The notes: generated from the letters alone by a model not told the origin. A stretch of 64,000 nucleotides of DNA from an uncultured Aquimarina sp. (GCF_947492405.1 NZ_CANLMP010000001.1:124001-188000), one strand, 5' to 3'. Positions 46,055 to 54,001 are shown, numbered from the stretch's first letter. Numbers and translations: made by a program.

Positions 46055-46939
46055 ATGTCAATAAGAACTGAAAAATTTTTAGCATTAGCATCGATAGATT
46101 ATGCAGGTAAAAGCAAAGAAGATTTAAGAGCTTTATTTGAGAAGTTTTTAGCTCAAGGTATGCACGGATTATGTTTTAGCCCATATGAAGAAGGACAAAA
46201 ACCAGGAGATCAACTATCCGAAACACAAATAAGACGTCGAATAGAAATCATTGCGCCATATACTAAATGGGTGCGTTCATTTTCTACTACAGAAGGAAAC
46301 GAACTAATACCCAAAATTGCTAGAGAATATAACATAAAAACAATGGTTGGGGCTTGGCTAGGAGATGATGAAGATATAAACCAAAAAGAAGTTACTAATC
46401 TTATTGAGTTATGCGAAAAAGGTTATGTTGATATAGCAGCCGTCGGTAATGAAGTCATGTATAGAGGAGACTTAACTGAACAACAATTGCTAGATCATAT
46501 TTATTACGCTAAATCAAAAATAAAAGATGTGCCAGTGGGTTATGTAGATGCATATTATGAGTTTGTGGATCATCCTAGAATTACCGATGCTTGTGATATT
46601 ATACTAGCGAACTGTTACCCTTTTTGGGAAGGTTGTGATCTAGACTATTCTTTATTATATATGAAAGATATGTATCAAAGAGCACTTCGTGCAGGTAATG
46701 GCAAAAAGGTAATTATTTCAGAAACTGGCTGGCCAAGTGAGGGAACAAACCTGGAGGGAGCATTTCCATCTCATGAAAATGCTATGAAGTATTTTATGAA
46801 CACACAAAAATGGTCAAAAGAAGATGATATCGAAATATTCTTTTTTTCATCCTTTGATGAATCCTGGAAAGTGGGTTCAGAAGGAGATGTAGGAGCGTAT
46901 TGGGGTATTTGGGATAAAAATGAAAAACCGAAATATTAA
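46055..46939 (+). CDS. GH17 family beta-1,3-glucanase without signal peptide
   Basis: The 294-residue protein begins MSIRTEKFLALASIDY and has neither signal peptide nor lipobox, so it should stay in the cytoplasm. It is a compact GH17 TIM-barrel: AVGNEVM with Glu133 (acid/base) and ISETGWPSEG with Glu223 (nucleophile), then FFFSSFDESWKVG near residue 267. It is the last gene of the operon, after the sugar transporter. A cytoplasmic GH17 could trim or rearrange imported beta-1,3-oligoglucans for the phosphorylase; this role is inference. Length is normal for a single-domain GH17. Confidence 0.88.
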   Translation: MSIRTEKFLALASIDYAGKSKEDLRALFEKFLAQGMHGLCFSPYEEGQKPGDQLSETQIRRRIEIIAPYTKWVRSFSTTEGNELIPKIAREYNIKTMVGAWLGDDEDINQKEVTNLIELCEKGYVDIAAVGNEVMYRGDLTEQQLLDHIYYAKSKIKDVPVGYVDAYYEFVDHPRITDACDIILANCYPFWEGCDLDYSLLYMKDMYQRALRAGNGKKVIISETGWPSEGTNLEGAFPSHENAMKYFMNTQKWSKEDDIEIFFFSSFDESWKVGSEGDVGAYWGIWDKNEKPKY

Positions 46940-47036
46940 AAAGAGTAGTGTTAACTATCTGGAATATAGAATTTAGATTTTTTTCTTCAGGTTAACGATA
47001 ATATTTGAATAAATAGGGCAAAAATATTTCTTTAAA

Positions 47037-47073
47037 ACAAAAAAGTCTTACTTATAAAAGTAAGACTTTTTGT
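47037..47073 (-). terminator. Bidirectional terminator for the tRNA operon and glucan operon
   Basis: A perfect 11-bp stem AAAAGTCTTAC/GTAAGACTTTT (47041-47051 and 47060-47070) has A-rich sequence on one side and T-rich on the other. It lies directly after the 3' end of tRNA-Arg in the minus-strand reading direction, and could also stop the + strand operon ending at 46939. Confidence 0.85.
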
Positions 47074-47146
47074 GAGCCCGATAGGATTCGAACCTATGAC
47101 CGCCTCCTTAGAAGGGAGGTGCTCTATCCAGCTGAGCTACGAGCCC
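47073..47146 (-). tRNA. tRNA-Arg (anticodon UCU)
   Basis: Read on the minus strand, the 74-base gene has a seven-pair acceptor stem (GGGCTCG with CGGGCTC, two G-U pairs), D arm GCTC...GAGC, anticodon stem CCTCC/GGAGG around loop CTTCTAA, T arm ATAGG-TTCGAAT-CCTAT and discriminator A. CCA is not fully encoded. It is last in a three-tRNA operon. Confidence 0.95.
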
Positions 47147-47162
47147 GTAACTCTAGTATTAG

Positions 47163-47237
47163 TCGGGGTGGCAGGATTCGAACCTGCGACCTCCGCGTCC
47201 CAAACGCGGCGCGATAACCGGGCTACGCTACACCCCG
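47163..47237 (-). tRNA. tRNA-Pro (anticodon UGG)
   Basis: On the minus strand the 75-base gene has acceptor stem CGGGGTG/CACCCCG, anticodon stem CCGCG/CGCGG around loop TTTGGGA, and T arm GCAGG-TTCGAAT-CCTGC, with discriminator A. It is the middle gene of the operon. Confidence 0.95.
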
Positions 47238-47297
47238 AAGTGTAACTATTCAAAAATTTCAACGCTTCTAAAATATAAAGAATTATTGAAATAATTG

Positions 47298-47381
47298 CGG
47301 AGAGACAGGGATTCGAACCCTGGCAACACTTACGCGTTGACAGATTAGCAATCTGCTCCATTACCACTCTGGCACCTCTCC
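47298..47381 (-). tRNA. tRNA-Ser (anticodon GCU)
   Basis: On the minus strand the 84-base gene has acceptor stem GGAGAGG/TCTCTCC, anticodon loop TTGCTAA, a long variable arm typical of serine tRNAs (around AACGCGTAAGTGTT), T arm CAGGG-TTCGAAT-CCCTG and discriminator G. It is first in the operon. Confidence 0.95.
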
Positions 47382-47431
47382 TAAATTCAAAATTTGTTAT
47401 GAACTCCGCATTAATATCTCAAATGCGGATG

Positions 47432-47462
47432 CAAATGTAGCTTTTATGGGACTACAATGCAA
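47432..47462 (-). promoter_or_regulatory. Promoter of the tRNA operon
   Basis: The minus strand reads TACATTTG at 47439-47432, a match to the Bacteroidota -7 box TAnnTTTG, with a TTG -33 element at 47462-47460 and a 20-base spacer. Transcription would start about 45 bases before tRNA-Ser. Confidence 0.7.
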
Positions 47463-47604
47463 CATTTTTTTATCATTATTTTCGTTTTATACAAGTTGTG
47501 TTTTTAAAAAGTTGAAAATCAGTTTTTTCATTTTTAAAAAAATCTATAAAAAAATTAAAATAGGTATAAAACTTTTGAAAAATACAGGTTTCAATCAAGA
47601 ATCA

Positions 47605-47612
47605 TATATTTG
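47605..47612 (+). promoter_or_regulatory. -7 box upstream of the secreted-protein gene at 47666
   Basis: TATATTTG matches TAnnTTTG. The predicted start of transcription, about 47619, lies downstream of the earliest in-frame start codon (47612), which supports the ATG at 47666 as the true start. Confidence 0.6.
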
Positions 47613-47665
47613 TGTTACTTGACCTAATTATAAATGTTATGCACTCAGATAAAAAATCGTTTACA

Positions 47666-49261
47666 ATGAAAAATAAGTACCTTCTTCTATTTATAATCTT
47701 TATAAGTGTATGTTCATATGCACAGAAACCAGTTCTTTCTAAAGAATTTAATTTTAAAATTGGGGAAAAGTATAAAAGAATTAGAAGCGCTAACTCATAT
47801 TACGTTGCTTCTGGAGACAGAATGGTCGCTATTAAAAAAGGACGGAATGATATGACTATTCAACGTTTTTCTTTAGAAGATCTTAAGGAAGATGTAAAAA
47901 AGAGGCAGGTGATTGAAGATAAAGGAGATTTTCAGACAGTAATGAACCTTAATGGAAAAGCTGTTGTGTTTTATACCGTAAAAGATAAAGCATATGCGCA
48001 AAAAATTTCACTTACAGGTATTATCGCAGAGAAACCAGTTCTTGTAGGTAGTGATAAGGATAATATTAATAATGATGTAGGTTTTAAAAGTACATATGGT
48101 TTTGATGCCGGTGGAAGGATCAACAAGTTTGTTTTTAAAAAATCATTTGATGGAACAAAATTGTTGGTATTATTTAGAGTGAAAACTGCTGACGATAAAG
48201 CAGATAAAATAGGGATTAGTGTATATGATTCTAGTTTGAAATTAATTTGGAGTCGAAAAGTAAAATTACCTTATGCGAGTAAATGGTTAGAAAATGAAGA
48301 TTTTGCAATTGATAATGAAGGAAGCTTTTATATGACTGCTTCTGTATTTAATTCTCAGGCAGAAGATAAGAATAAGTTAGAGAATACATATAAAACAGAA
48401 GTTTTTAAAATTAAAGAAAATCCTAAGGAGATTGTTAAAAGTAAAATAGAACTGGCAGGTAAATCGATTATGGATGCGGTTATTGGTTTAGACAAACAAG
48501 GAAAAGTAAGGGTTTCTGGCTTTTATGTAAATAATGATAATAAATTAGAAGCAACAGGTCTGTTTTCCGCTAATTTAGATGAAACAGGACTTGTTAATTC
48601 TGTTTTAAAAAGCGATATTCCTTCAGAAATAGCTCAGCAGTATGCTCTAAAAAGAGAAGAACGTATAAATGAAGGGACTCAAGATGAAAAGGATAAGAAA
48701 GATTTTGAAAGCTTAAAAGTAAATGATGTGGTTTATAATGAAGATGGAAGTATTATAATCCATGGAGAACAGCGATATGTAGAATCTTTTACTACATCTA
48801 GTTCTTCAGGTTCAAGAACGACTTATAAATATTTTTATAGAGATATAATTACTTCAAAACTTTCTCCCGAAGGAGCTGTTAAATGGTTCCATAGGTTGCC
48901 TAAATACCAAACAGGAGCCAGAGGAAAACGAAGTATGTCATATATTAATTTTAAGAATAAAGGCAAACACTACTTATTCCACATAGATGATTTTACGAAC
49001 TTAAAAAGATCTTTTGACGAATATCCTACACGATATTTTGATGGTAAAAAAGAGTTTTTATACCTAACCTCTTATACAATAGATGATGCTAGTGGAGAAG
49101 TAACTAAAGATCCAATTCTTACCGGAAGTGATATTAGAAATTCTCGTTTAGATAATCTAGAGGTTTATAAAGTAGCTACCTTGCCTAATCAGGATATGAT
49201 TTTTGAGGCATATGATGGTAAAAAGAATAATTTATTACTAAAAGTTTCAGTTGCTAAATAG
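47666..49261 (+). CDS. Secreted protein of unknown function, paralog of 50927-52582
   Basis: The 531-residue protein starts with a signal peptide (ending SYAQ), which sets the ATG at 47666. I recognise no named domain. The body is rich in beta strands with a run of motifs such as RMVAIKKGRNDMTIQRF near residue 50, FYMTASVFN near 220, GEQRYVES near 373 and LTSYTIDDASGEVTK near 470. This could be a propeller-like fold. The protein encoded at 50927-52582 has the same motifs in the same order (for example GDFYMLASVYE, GEQRNVE, FTAYIINDKTGEVKK), so the two are clear paralogs about 1.7 kb apart. They flank an outer-membrane barrel gene and a lipoprotein gene, which may hint at a cell-envelope role. 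Confidence 0.85.
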   Translation: MKNKYLLLFIIFISVCSYAQKPVLSKEFNFKIGEKYKRIRSANSYYVASGDRMVAIKKGRNDMTIQRFSLEDLKEDVKKRQVIEDKGDFQTVMNLNGKAVVFYTVKDKAYAQKISLTGIIAEKPVLVGSDKDNINNDVGFKSTYGFDAGGRINKFVFKKSFDGTKLLVLFRVKTADDKADKIGISVYDSSLKLIWSRKVKLPYASKWLENEDFAIDNEGSFYMTASVFNSQAEDKNKLENTYKTEVFKIKENPKEIVKSKIELAGKSIMDAVIGLDKQGKVRVSGFYVNNDNKLEATGLFSANLDETGLVNSVLKSDIPSEIAQQYALKREERINEGTQDEKDKKDFESLKVNDVVYNEDGSIIIHGEQRYVESFTTSSSSGSRTTYKYFYRDIITSKLSPEGAVKWFHRLPKYQTGARGKRSMSYINFKNKGKHYLFHIDDFTNLKRSFDEYPTRYFDGKKEFLYLTSYTIDDASGEVTKDPILTGSDIRNSRLDNLEVYKVATLPNQDMIFEAYDGKKNNLLLKVSVAK

Positions 49262-49279
49262 TCGTTAGTTTTTTCTTGT

Positions 49280-49936
49280 TTAAAGAAAGCAGGTAACGGT
49301 AAAACTTAGAAAACTATCTTTACCATTTATATCAATAATGGCAACAACAGGAGCATTGCGATATGGATCGGTCAAGCCATAGTGATATCGTAGATTAGCC
49401 ATCAGGAAATCATATTGTGCGCTTAATCCAATGGATAGAAAAGTGTTAAAAGATATTTGTTCATTTCGAGTATCAAATTGAAGATCATTAGGAGAAGCGT
49501 AAAGAGGATCTAAAACATACTCACTCTTAGAATCATCAACCAGTTCATATTGATACAAGAAAGAAAAGGTAGGTCCAGCATTAACTCCTAACTTATATTC
49601 ATCAATTACTAAATAATTATAATTGAATAAAAATCCGATATTCACGTTTTGAAGATTGAATTTTAAGTCTTGCGGAGGTGCAGTTTCATTTTCTCTACCG
49701 ATAAATTTTACAAAATGTTTGGTGTAATTTACTTCAACAAATAATTCCGAACGATCGCTAAATTCAGCAGTACCCATGACCCCTAAAGTATATCCAATAC
49801 CTGATTTAGAAAAAAGAAAATCCGTTTTCGTAGAATAATTAGTAATTCCCGCTGTAATCCCTAATCTTCCATCAGTAAACTGAGAGAAGGAATGTAAAGA
49901 AATTAATAAAAAACAAAAAGTAAAAGTTTTTTTCAT
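49280..49936 (-). CDS. Small outer-membrane beta-barrel protein
   Basis: The 218-residue protein has a signal peptide (ending HSFSQ, about residue 19). Alternating hydrophobic and aromatic strands follow: RLGITAGITNY, SGIGYTLGVMG, NVNIGFLFNYNY, INTFLSIGLSAQYDFL. It ends in SFTVTCFL, as expected of eight-stranded OMP_b-brl family barrels. Such proteins sit in the outer membrane, but specific roles are usually unknown. It is transcribed away from the lipoprotein gene at 49999 from a shared, symmetric promoter region and converges on the gene ending at 49261, with 18 bases between the stop codons and no clear hairpin there. Confidence 0.82.
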   Translation of the reverse strand: MKKTFTFCFLLISLHSFSQFTDGRLGITAGITNYSTKTDFLFSKSGIGYTLGVMGTAEFSDRSELFVEVNYTKHFVKFIGRENETAPPQDLKFNLQNVNIGFLFNYNYLVIDEYKLGVNAGPTFSFLYQYELVDDSKSEYVLDPLYASPNDLQFDTRNEQISFNTFLSIGLSAQYDFLMANLRYHYGLTDPYRNAPVVAIIDINGKDSFLSFTVTCFL

Positions 49937-49957
49937 ATTTAAAATTAATAATGATCG

Positions 49958-49983
49958 GCAAATATATAGATTGTTATATTTGC
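49958..49983. promoter_or_regulatory. Divergent promoter pair in a 9-bp inverted repeat
   Basis: GCAAATATA (49958-49966) and TATATTTGC (49975-49983) are perfect inverted copies, 8 bases apart. Each half is a TAnnTTTG -7 box: TATATTTG at 49975-49982 for the + strand and TATATTTG read at 49966-49959 on the minus strand. This places starts of transcription about 16 bases before the minus ATG at 49936 and about 10 before the + ATG at 49999. Confidence 0.7.
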
Positions 49984-49998
49984 GGGAAATTTATTCTA

Positions 49999-50799
49999 AT
50001 GAAAAAGTTAATTTTTATTTTTTTGTGCTTCTTGTCGATTAGTTGTGAAATTGAGAATGTTAACTATCTGGCTCCTATTATGGTAACGGATAAGCCTCAG
50101 AATGTTCTAGCTAATTCAGCAATTCTTGGTGGTAAAGCTTTGGGAGAAGGAGGTAAAGATATAACAGAATTTGGTATTGTTTGGAGTGTGAATAACCCTC
50201 CAACAATCAATGATAATAAAATAATTGAAGGAGAACGTTTAGGTTCTTTTTCTAAGTTGTATGATGTTTTCGAATCAGGTACTACTTATTATTATAGTGT
50301 ATATGGAATTAGTGAAGCAGGTGCTGGTTATGGGCAGGTTTATGAGTTTACCACTAATCCTGATCCCCCGTGTGATCCAGATGTGGATAATTCTATTAAT
50401 CTTGGGGTGTTTACGGATTCTTTTCCAATACCAATAACGGATGTTACTTTAGATCCAAACGGTTATTCTGTATTTGATGCAAATATAAAGTTCACCTCAG
50501 ATTCTTATCCTTATTCTAGAGTAGAAATCATTTTAGGGTTTAATGAGAAAGATAAAATATTGCCTGGCACTGGAGAATATATTGCTGTAAGAAGTTTTGA
50601 TTCTAATGATGAAAAATCACAAGGAAATGTTTTAATACTGGTTGCTGATAGGAATATTTTTGACCCAAGTAGTTTCTTGGCTGAGTCAGGGACTAAAATA
50701 TATGTAGAAAATTTAAATAACAGGGTAACATTTATCTTCTGTGATACACTAATAGGTGATAAATACTTGTTAAATGGAAAATTCACGTATACAGAATAG
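49999..50799 (+). CDS. Small lipoprotein with fibronectin-like domain, function unknown
   Basis: The ATG at 49999 is chosen since the promoter box at 49975 lies downstream of an earlier in-frame ATG, and since it directly opens a lipoprotein signal (lipobox ISC, Cys18). The 266-residue product has a domain at about 28-115 of the type seen in many Bacteroidota lipoproteins (ILGGKALGEGGKDITEFGIVWS, SGTTYYYSVYGIS). A C-terminal beta-rich part (about 120-266) is unfamiliar to me. It is expressed divergently from the outer-membrane barrel gene and may act with it in the envelope, but there is no direct sign of function. Confidence 0.8.
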   Translation: MKKLIFIFLCFLSISCEIENVNYLAPIMVTDKPQNVLANSAILGGKALGEGGKDITEFGIVWSVNNPPTINDNKIIEGERLGSFSKLYDVFESGTTYYYSVYGISEAGAGYGQVYEFTTNPDPPCDPDVDNSINLGVFTDSFPIPITDVTLDPNGYSVFDANIKFTSDSYPYSRVEIILGFNEKDKILPGTGEYIAVRSFDSNDEKSQGNVLILVADRNIFDPSSFLAESGTKIYVENLNNRVTFIFCDTLIGDKYLLNGKFTYTE

Positions 50800-50810
50800 G
50801 AGTTTTTGCA

Positions 50811-50834
50811 AAAAAAACTACCCTTTTCGGGTAG
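50811..50834 (-). terminator. Hairpin with T-run on the minus strand
   Basis: CTACCC/GGGTAG (50818-50823 and 50829-50834) closes a TTTTC loop and is preceded on the + strand by eight A's. Read on the minus strand it is a hairpin followed by a T-run. No minus-strand gene ends here, so it may block antisense transcription or work as a + strand hairpin after the lipoprotein gene. Confidence 0.45.
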
Positions 50835-50926
50835 GGAAGTCATAAGCTATTATTAATAATTTCGCGCACGAGAAAAAGATAAAAAGTAACCAAAACAATA
50901 AAAAATAATAACCCAAATATTTAAAC

Positions 50927-52582
50927 ATGAAAAATAGAATTTTATTCTTAATACTACTAGCTGTAATTAATGTGTTCGCACAAGATCCAAAATTGTCTGA
51001 TAATTTTGTTTTAGAAGTAGGTGAAGAATACAGTGAAACAGATGGTCGTTTCAAAAAGTTTTTTAAGTATAAAGATCAAGTAATTGCTGTAAATGGTCAT
51101 AAAGATGACTTAGTAATTCAGAAATTTGATCCTTTAACATTAAAAGAACTTGATAGAGTTGAAACTAAAAAGTTTATTAAAGGTAAGATTGGTTTTAATA
51201 CGGAACTTATCAAAATAGGAGATAAGATTGTTTTTTTATACGCACAATGGAATAGAAAAGAAAAAATAGAATCATTAATGGGGGTTAAAATCTCGATGGA
51301 AGATCTAACCGTTGGAGAGCCATTTGTTATTATTGAGCAGCAAGGAAAGGTTGCAAGAAATGGTTCAATTTTCCGTCAATTGGGAGGAACTGGATATAGT
51401 GATGGCGGAAAAAAATATTTAGTAAGAAAATCATTCGATAATGAAAAATTACTTATTACCTATAGGTTGAAACCGAAATCGAGGCGTGACTCTAAAGGAA
51501 ATGATAGGTTTGTAATTAGTGTATTTGATACAGAACTTTCTCTTATATGGAAAGAACAAGTTACTATGCCGTATACAGAGAAAAAAATGAATAATGAAGA
51601 CTTTACTATAAATAAAGACGGTGATTTTTATATGTTAGCTTCGGTATATGAGGATGATAGTACTGATGAAAAAAAGAAAAAAGAAAAACAGGCTAATTAT
51701 CACTTAGAATTATTTAAAGTTAAAAAGAATACGAATTCGATAATAACAAGTAAAATAAGTTTAGGAGAAAAGCTGATTGATGAAGTTTTCCTATATGGTG
51801 ATTCAGAATCTAACATTGTTATTACAGGAACTTCAAAAAACCCGGATTCAAAAAGAGGAAGATTATTTGGTAAAAGAAAAGGACAGGCTACAGGTATTTT
51901 TAATATTAAACTAACTAATGAAGGAGATGTTAGTGATCTGAAAAGTTATGATTTTCCAGTAGAATTATTAAGAAAATATGCTTCCAGAAAAGAAAAGCGT
52001 GCGATAAAAAAGAATGATAAAAGAGAAGATGAAGTACCTTCTTTTGAGCGTTTGCAAATAAATAGTGTAGTAGCGAATAGTGATGGGAGTTGTGTGATAT
52101 TAGGAGAACAAAGAAATGTTGAGATAAAGGTGAAGGGATCACGTATTGATGTCACCTATTTCTTTGATGATATAATGACTGCTAAAATAGAAGCAGATGG
52201 AACACTGGCCTGGATGCATAAACTTCCTAAAAGACAAAAAGGAAAGAAAGGGAAAGGTACAATGTCTTATACTCATATGCGAAATAATGATAATCATTAT
52301 TTGATGTATTTGGATAATGTTAAAAACTTGGATTTACCAGAAGATAAAGAACCTTATTTGCATTCTGATGGATATGGTGGGTATTTTACAGCATATATTA
52401 TAAATGATAAAACGGGAGAAGTTAAGAAGGAAGCGATTTTTAATACCCGTGATATTAATGGGGTTGAGTTAGAACATTTTGAAACCGATAAAATTTTACC
52501 ACTTTCTGATTCAGAAATATTAATAGAAGGTTTCGAGGGAAGAAGTAAGGATTTCCTGGTAAAAGTTTCTGCAAAAAAATAA
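50927..52582 (+). CDS. Secreted protein of unknown function, paralog of 47666-49261
   Basis: The 551-residue protein has a signal peptide (ending VFAQ, about residue 19). Its body follows the same motif order as its paralog: DQVIAVNGHKDDLVIQKF near residue 50, KYLVRKSFDNEKLLITYRL near 165, GDFYMLASVYE near 230, GEQRNVE near 392, MSYTHMRNNDNHYLMY near 446 and FLVKVSAKK at the end. A Lys/Arg-rich insert (PKSRRDSKGND, DEKKKKEKQ) distinguishes it. I do not recognise a family. It is followed by a strong bidirectional terminator. A role in the cell envelope is suggested only by the signal peptide and neighbours. Confidence 0.85.
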   Translation: MKNRILFLILLAVINVFAQDPKLSDNFVLEVGEEYSETDGRFKKFFKYKDQVIAVNGHKDDLVIQKFDPLTLKELDRVETKKFIKGKIGFNTELIKIGDKIVFLYAQWNRKEKIESLMGVKISMEDLTVGEPFVIIEQQGKVARNGSIFRQLGGTGYSDGGKKYLVRKSFDNEKLLITYRLKPKSRRDSKGNDRFVISVFDTELSLIWKEQVTMPYTEKKMNNEDFTINKDGDFYMLASVYEDDSTDEKKKKEKQANYHLELFKVKKNTNSIITSKISLGEKLIDEVFLYGDSESNIVITGTSKNPDSKRGRLFGKRKGQATGIFNIKLTNEGDVSDLKSYDFPVELLRKYASRKEKRAIKKNDKREDEVPSFERLQINSVVANSDGSCVILGEQRNVEIKVKGSRIDVTYFFDDIMTAKIEADGTLAWMHKLPKRQKGKKGKGTMSYTHMRNNDNHYLMYLDNVKNLDLPEDKEPYLHSDGYGGYFTAYIINDKTGEVKKEAIFNTRDINGVELEHFETDKILPLSDSEILIEGFEGRSKDFLVKVSAKK

Positions 52583-52589
52583 ATGAAAG

Positions 52590-52653
52590 TTTATAAACAC
52601 ATATACTAAAAAAGGAGGCAAGTGCCTCCTTTTTTAGTATATGTGTTTATAAA
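52590..52653. terminator. Bidirectional terminator: 31-bp perfect inverted repeat
   Basis: Arms 52590-52620 and 52623-52653 are exact reverse complements with a 2-base gap (AG). The core AAAAAAGGAGGCA pairs with TGCCTCCTTTTTT, giving a GC-rich stem with A/T runs on each side, so it can stop transcripts from both the + gene ending at 52582 and the minus gene ending at 52660. The outer arms extend the dyad far beyond a usual terminator. Confidence 0.92.
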
Positions 52654-52659
52654 AAATTA

Positions 52660-53898
52660 CTACGACATGCTCTCTTCCATTTCTACTAATTTGGCAACAC
52701 TTCGTAAAATGTGTTTGTGCTTTTTAACAAATGGATTTGTTTTATCCCATACATATCCAGCTAGTACCGCACAGATTTTTTCTTTAAACTCTTCATTAGG
52801 TTTATCGTGAAAAATAATCTTTTGTAAATTTCCAGTGTACCATTCTTTTACATATGTTGTGAATACATCGACACCTTGCCTCATATAATCTACGAAATCA
52901 GTTTGCCAATCTACTTCTTCATTGTTAAGTTGTTTGATAGCTAGTTTAGCGGATAATAAACCAGTCTCGGTAGCAAAAGAAACTCCAGATGAGAAAACAG
53001 GATCTAAGAATTCTGCGCTATTACCAGTAAGTACAAAACCATCACCATATAATTTAGTGACATTTTTTGCAATGTTTTCTACTTTATAAGGTTCGAATAA
53101 ATAAGGAACGTCTTTAAACTGCTCATAGTAATAAGGAGAAGTTTTCATCATTTGTTGTAATACCTCTGTTTTGTTTCCTTCAAACTTATTTATCCAGTCC
53201 ATTGGGCCAACAAATCCAATACTGGTATTGCCATTTGAGAAAGGAATATACCAAAACCATACTTCGGTTTCGATAATCTCAAAAGTAATGCTGGTACCTT
53301 CAATACCTTCAGGACGATTAACGTCTTTTACCTGTGTGAAAATAGATCCGTGTTCTGCAAGTTTGGATGGAGCTTCAAGACCTAGTTGTTTAGCTACTAC
53401 ACGTCCAAAACCACTAGAATCTATAATAAATTTAGCTTCAATCTGACTTTCTGAACCATTTTTGTGTTTAACAGTAGTTAAAGAATCAGTTCCATTAAAT
53501 TCTACATTGGTTACTTCGGTTTCAAAATCAACACTAACTCCTTGTCTAATAGCTTCATCTATTAAGGTCTTGTCGAAATGATCCCTAGGCACTTGCCAAG
53601 TCCAGTCCCAACCCTCTCCATATTTTTTACTGAAATCAAAACATCCCTGAACTCCATCTTTAATGAAACGGGCACCGTGTTTTTTTTCATATCCTTGTTT
53701 CATAAGGCAATCAAGAAGACCTGCTTCTTTGAAATTATCCATGCATCTGGGGATCAAACTTTCCCCAACCTGAAAGCGAGGGAATTTCGTTTTTTCAACC
53801 ACCTTTACATTTATTCCTTTTTTGTTAAGATATGCAGCACTCACACTGCCTGACGGACCAGCACCAATAACCAGTACATCTACATTTTCTTTTTTCAT
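52660..53898 (-). CDS. FAD-dependent oxidoreductase, flavin-halogenase-like, of the flexirubin cluster
   Basis: The ATG at 53898 is used; an in-frame TTG three codons earlier is less likely. The 412-residue protein has an FAD-binding GAGPSG motif (residues 12-17), KFPRFQVGESLIP (38-50) and GYEKKHGARF (69-78), where flavin halogenases carry their catalytic lysine. WFWYIP (214-219) fits the WxWxIP motif linked with FAD halogenases, and DxVFSSG-type residues occur near 285 (DPVFSSGVSF). Relatives are common next to tyrosine ammonia-lyase in flexirubin clusters. It could chlorinate or hydroxylate the aryl ring of the pigment; the sequence does not decide between them. It is transcribed divergently from the ammonia-lyase gene. 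A TACCTTTG box just upstream on its strand would make a very short leader. Confidence 0.82.
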   Translation of the reverse strand: MKKENVDVLVIGAGPSGSVSAAYLNKKGINVKVVEKTKFPRFQVGESLIPRCMDNFKEAGLLDCLMKQGYEKKHGARFIKDGVQGCFDFSKKYGEGWDWTWQVPRDHFDKTLIDEAIRQGVSVDFETEVTNVEFNGTDSLTTVKHKNGSESQIEAKFIIDSSGFGRVVAKQLGLEAPSKLAEHGSIFTQVKDVNRPEGIEGTSITFEIIETEVWFWYIPFSNGNTSIGFVGPMDWINKFEGNKTEVLQQMMKTSPYYYEQFKDVPYLFEPYKVENIAKNVTKLYGDGFVLTGNSAEFLDPVFSSGVSFATETGLLSAKLAIKQLNNEEVDWQTDFVDYMRQGVDVFTTYVKEWYTGNLQKIIFHDKPNEEFKEKICAVLAGYVWDKTNPFVKKHKHILRSVAKLVEMEESMS

Positions 53899-53924
53899 AA
53901 TTTTCAAAGGTATATTAAATACAT

Positions 53925-53932
53925 TACATTTG
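53925..53932 (+). promoter_or_regulatory. -7 box upstream of tyrosine ammonia-lyase
   Basis: TACATTTG matches TAnnTTTG, about 70 bases before the ATG at 54002. It shows that an in-frame start at 53822 would lie upstream of the promoter and so is unlikely. A good -33 TTG is not seen. Confidence 0.55.
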
Positions 53933-54001
53933 CCCTCTGTAAAAATAAAGAGTAAACTTGAATTTTTTTACAAATATTGGAAAAAACTTACTAATTCGCG
54001 A

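Noticed and set aside
47137..47367. Minus-strand open frame of 76 codons
   Set aside because: It runs across tRNA-Pro and parts of tRNA-Ser and the spacers; it is a by-product of tRNA sequence.
53822..54001. N-terminal extension of tyrosine ammonia-lyase by 60 residues
   Set aside because: It overlaps the divergent oxidoreductase gene and the TACATTTG promoter box, and known family members begin near the ATG at 54002.
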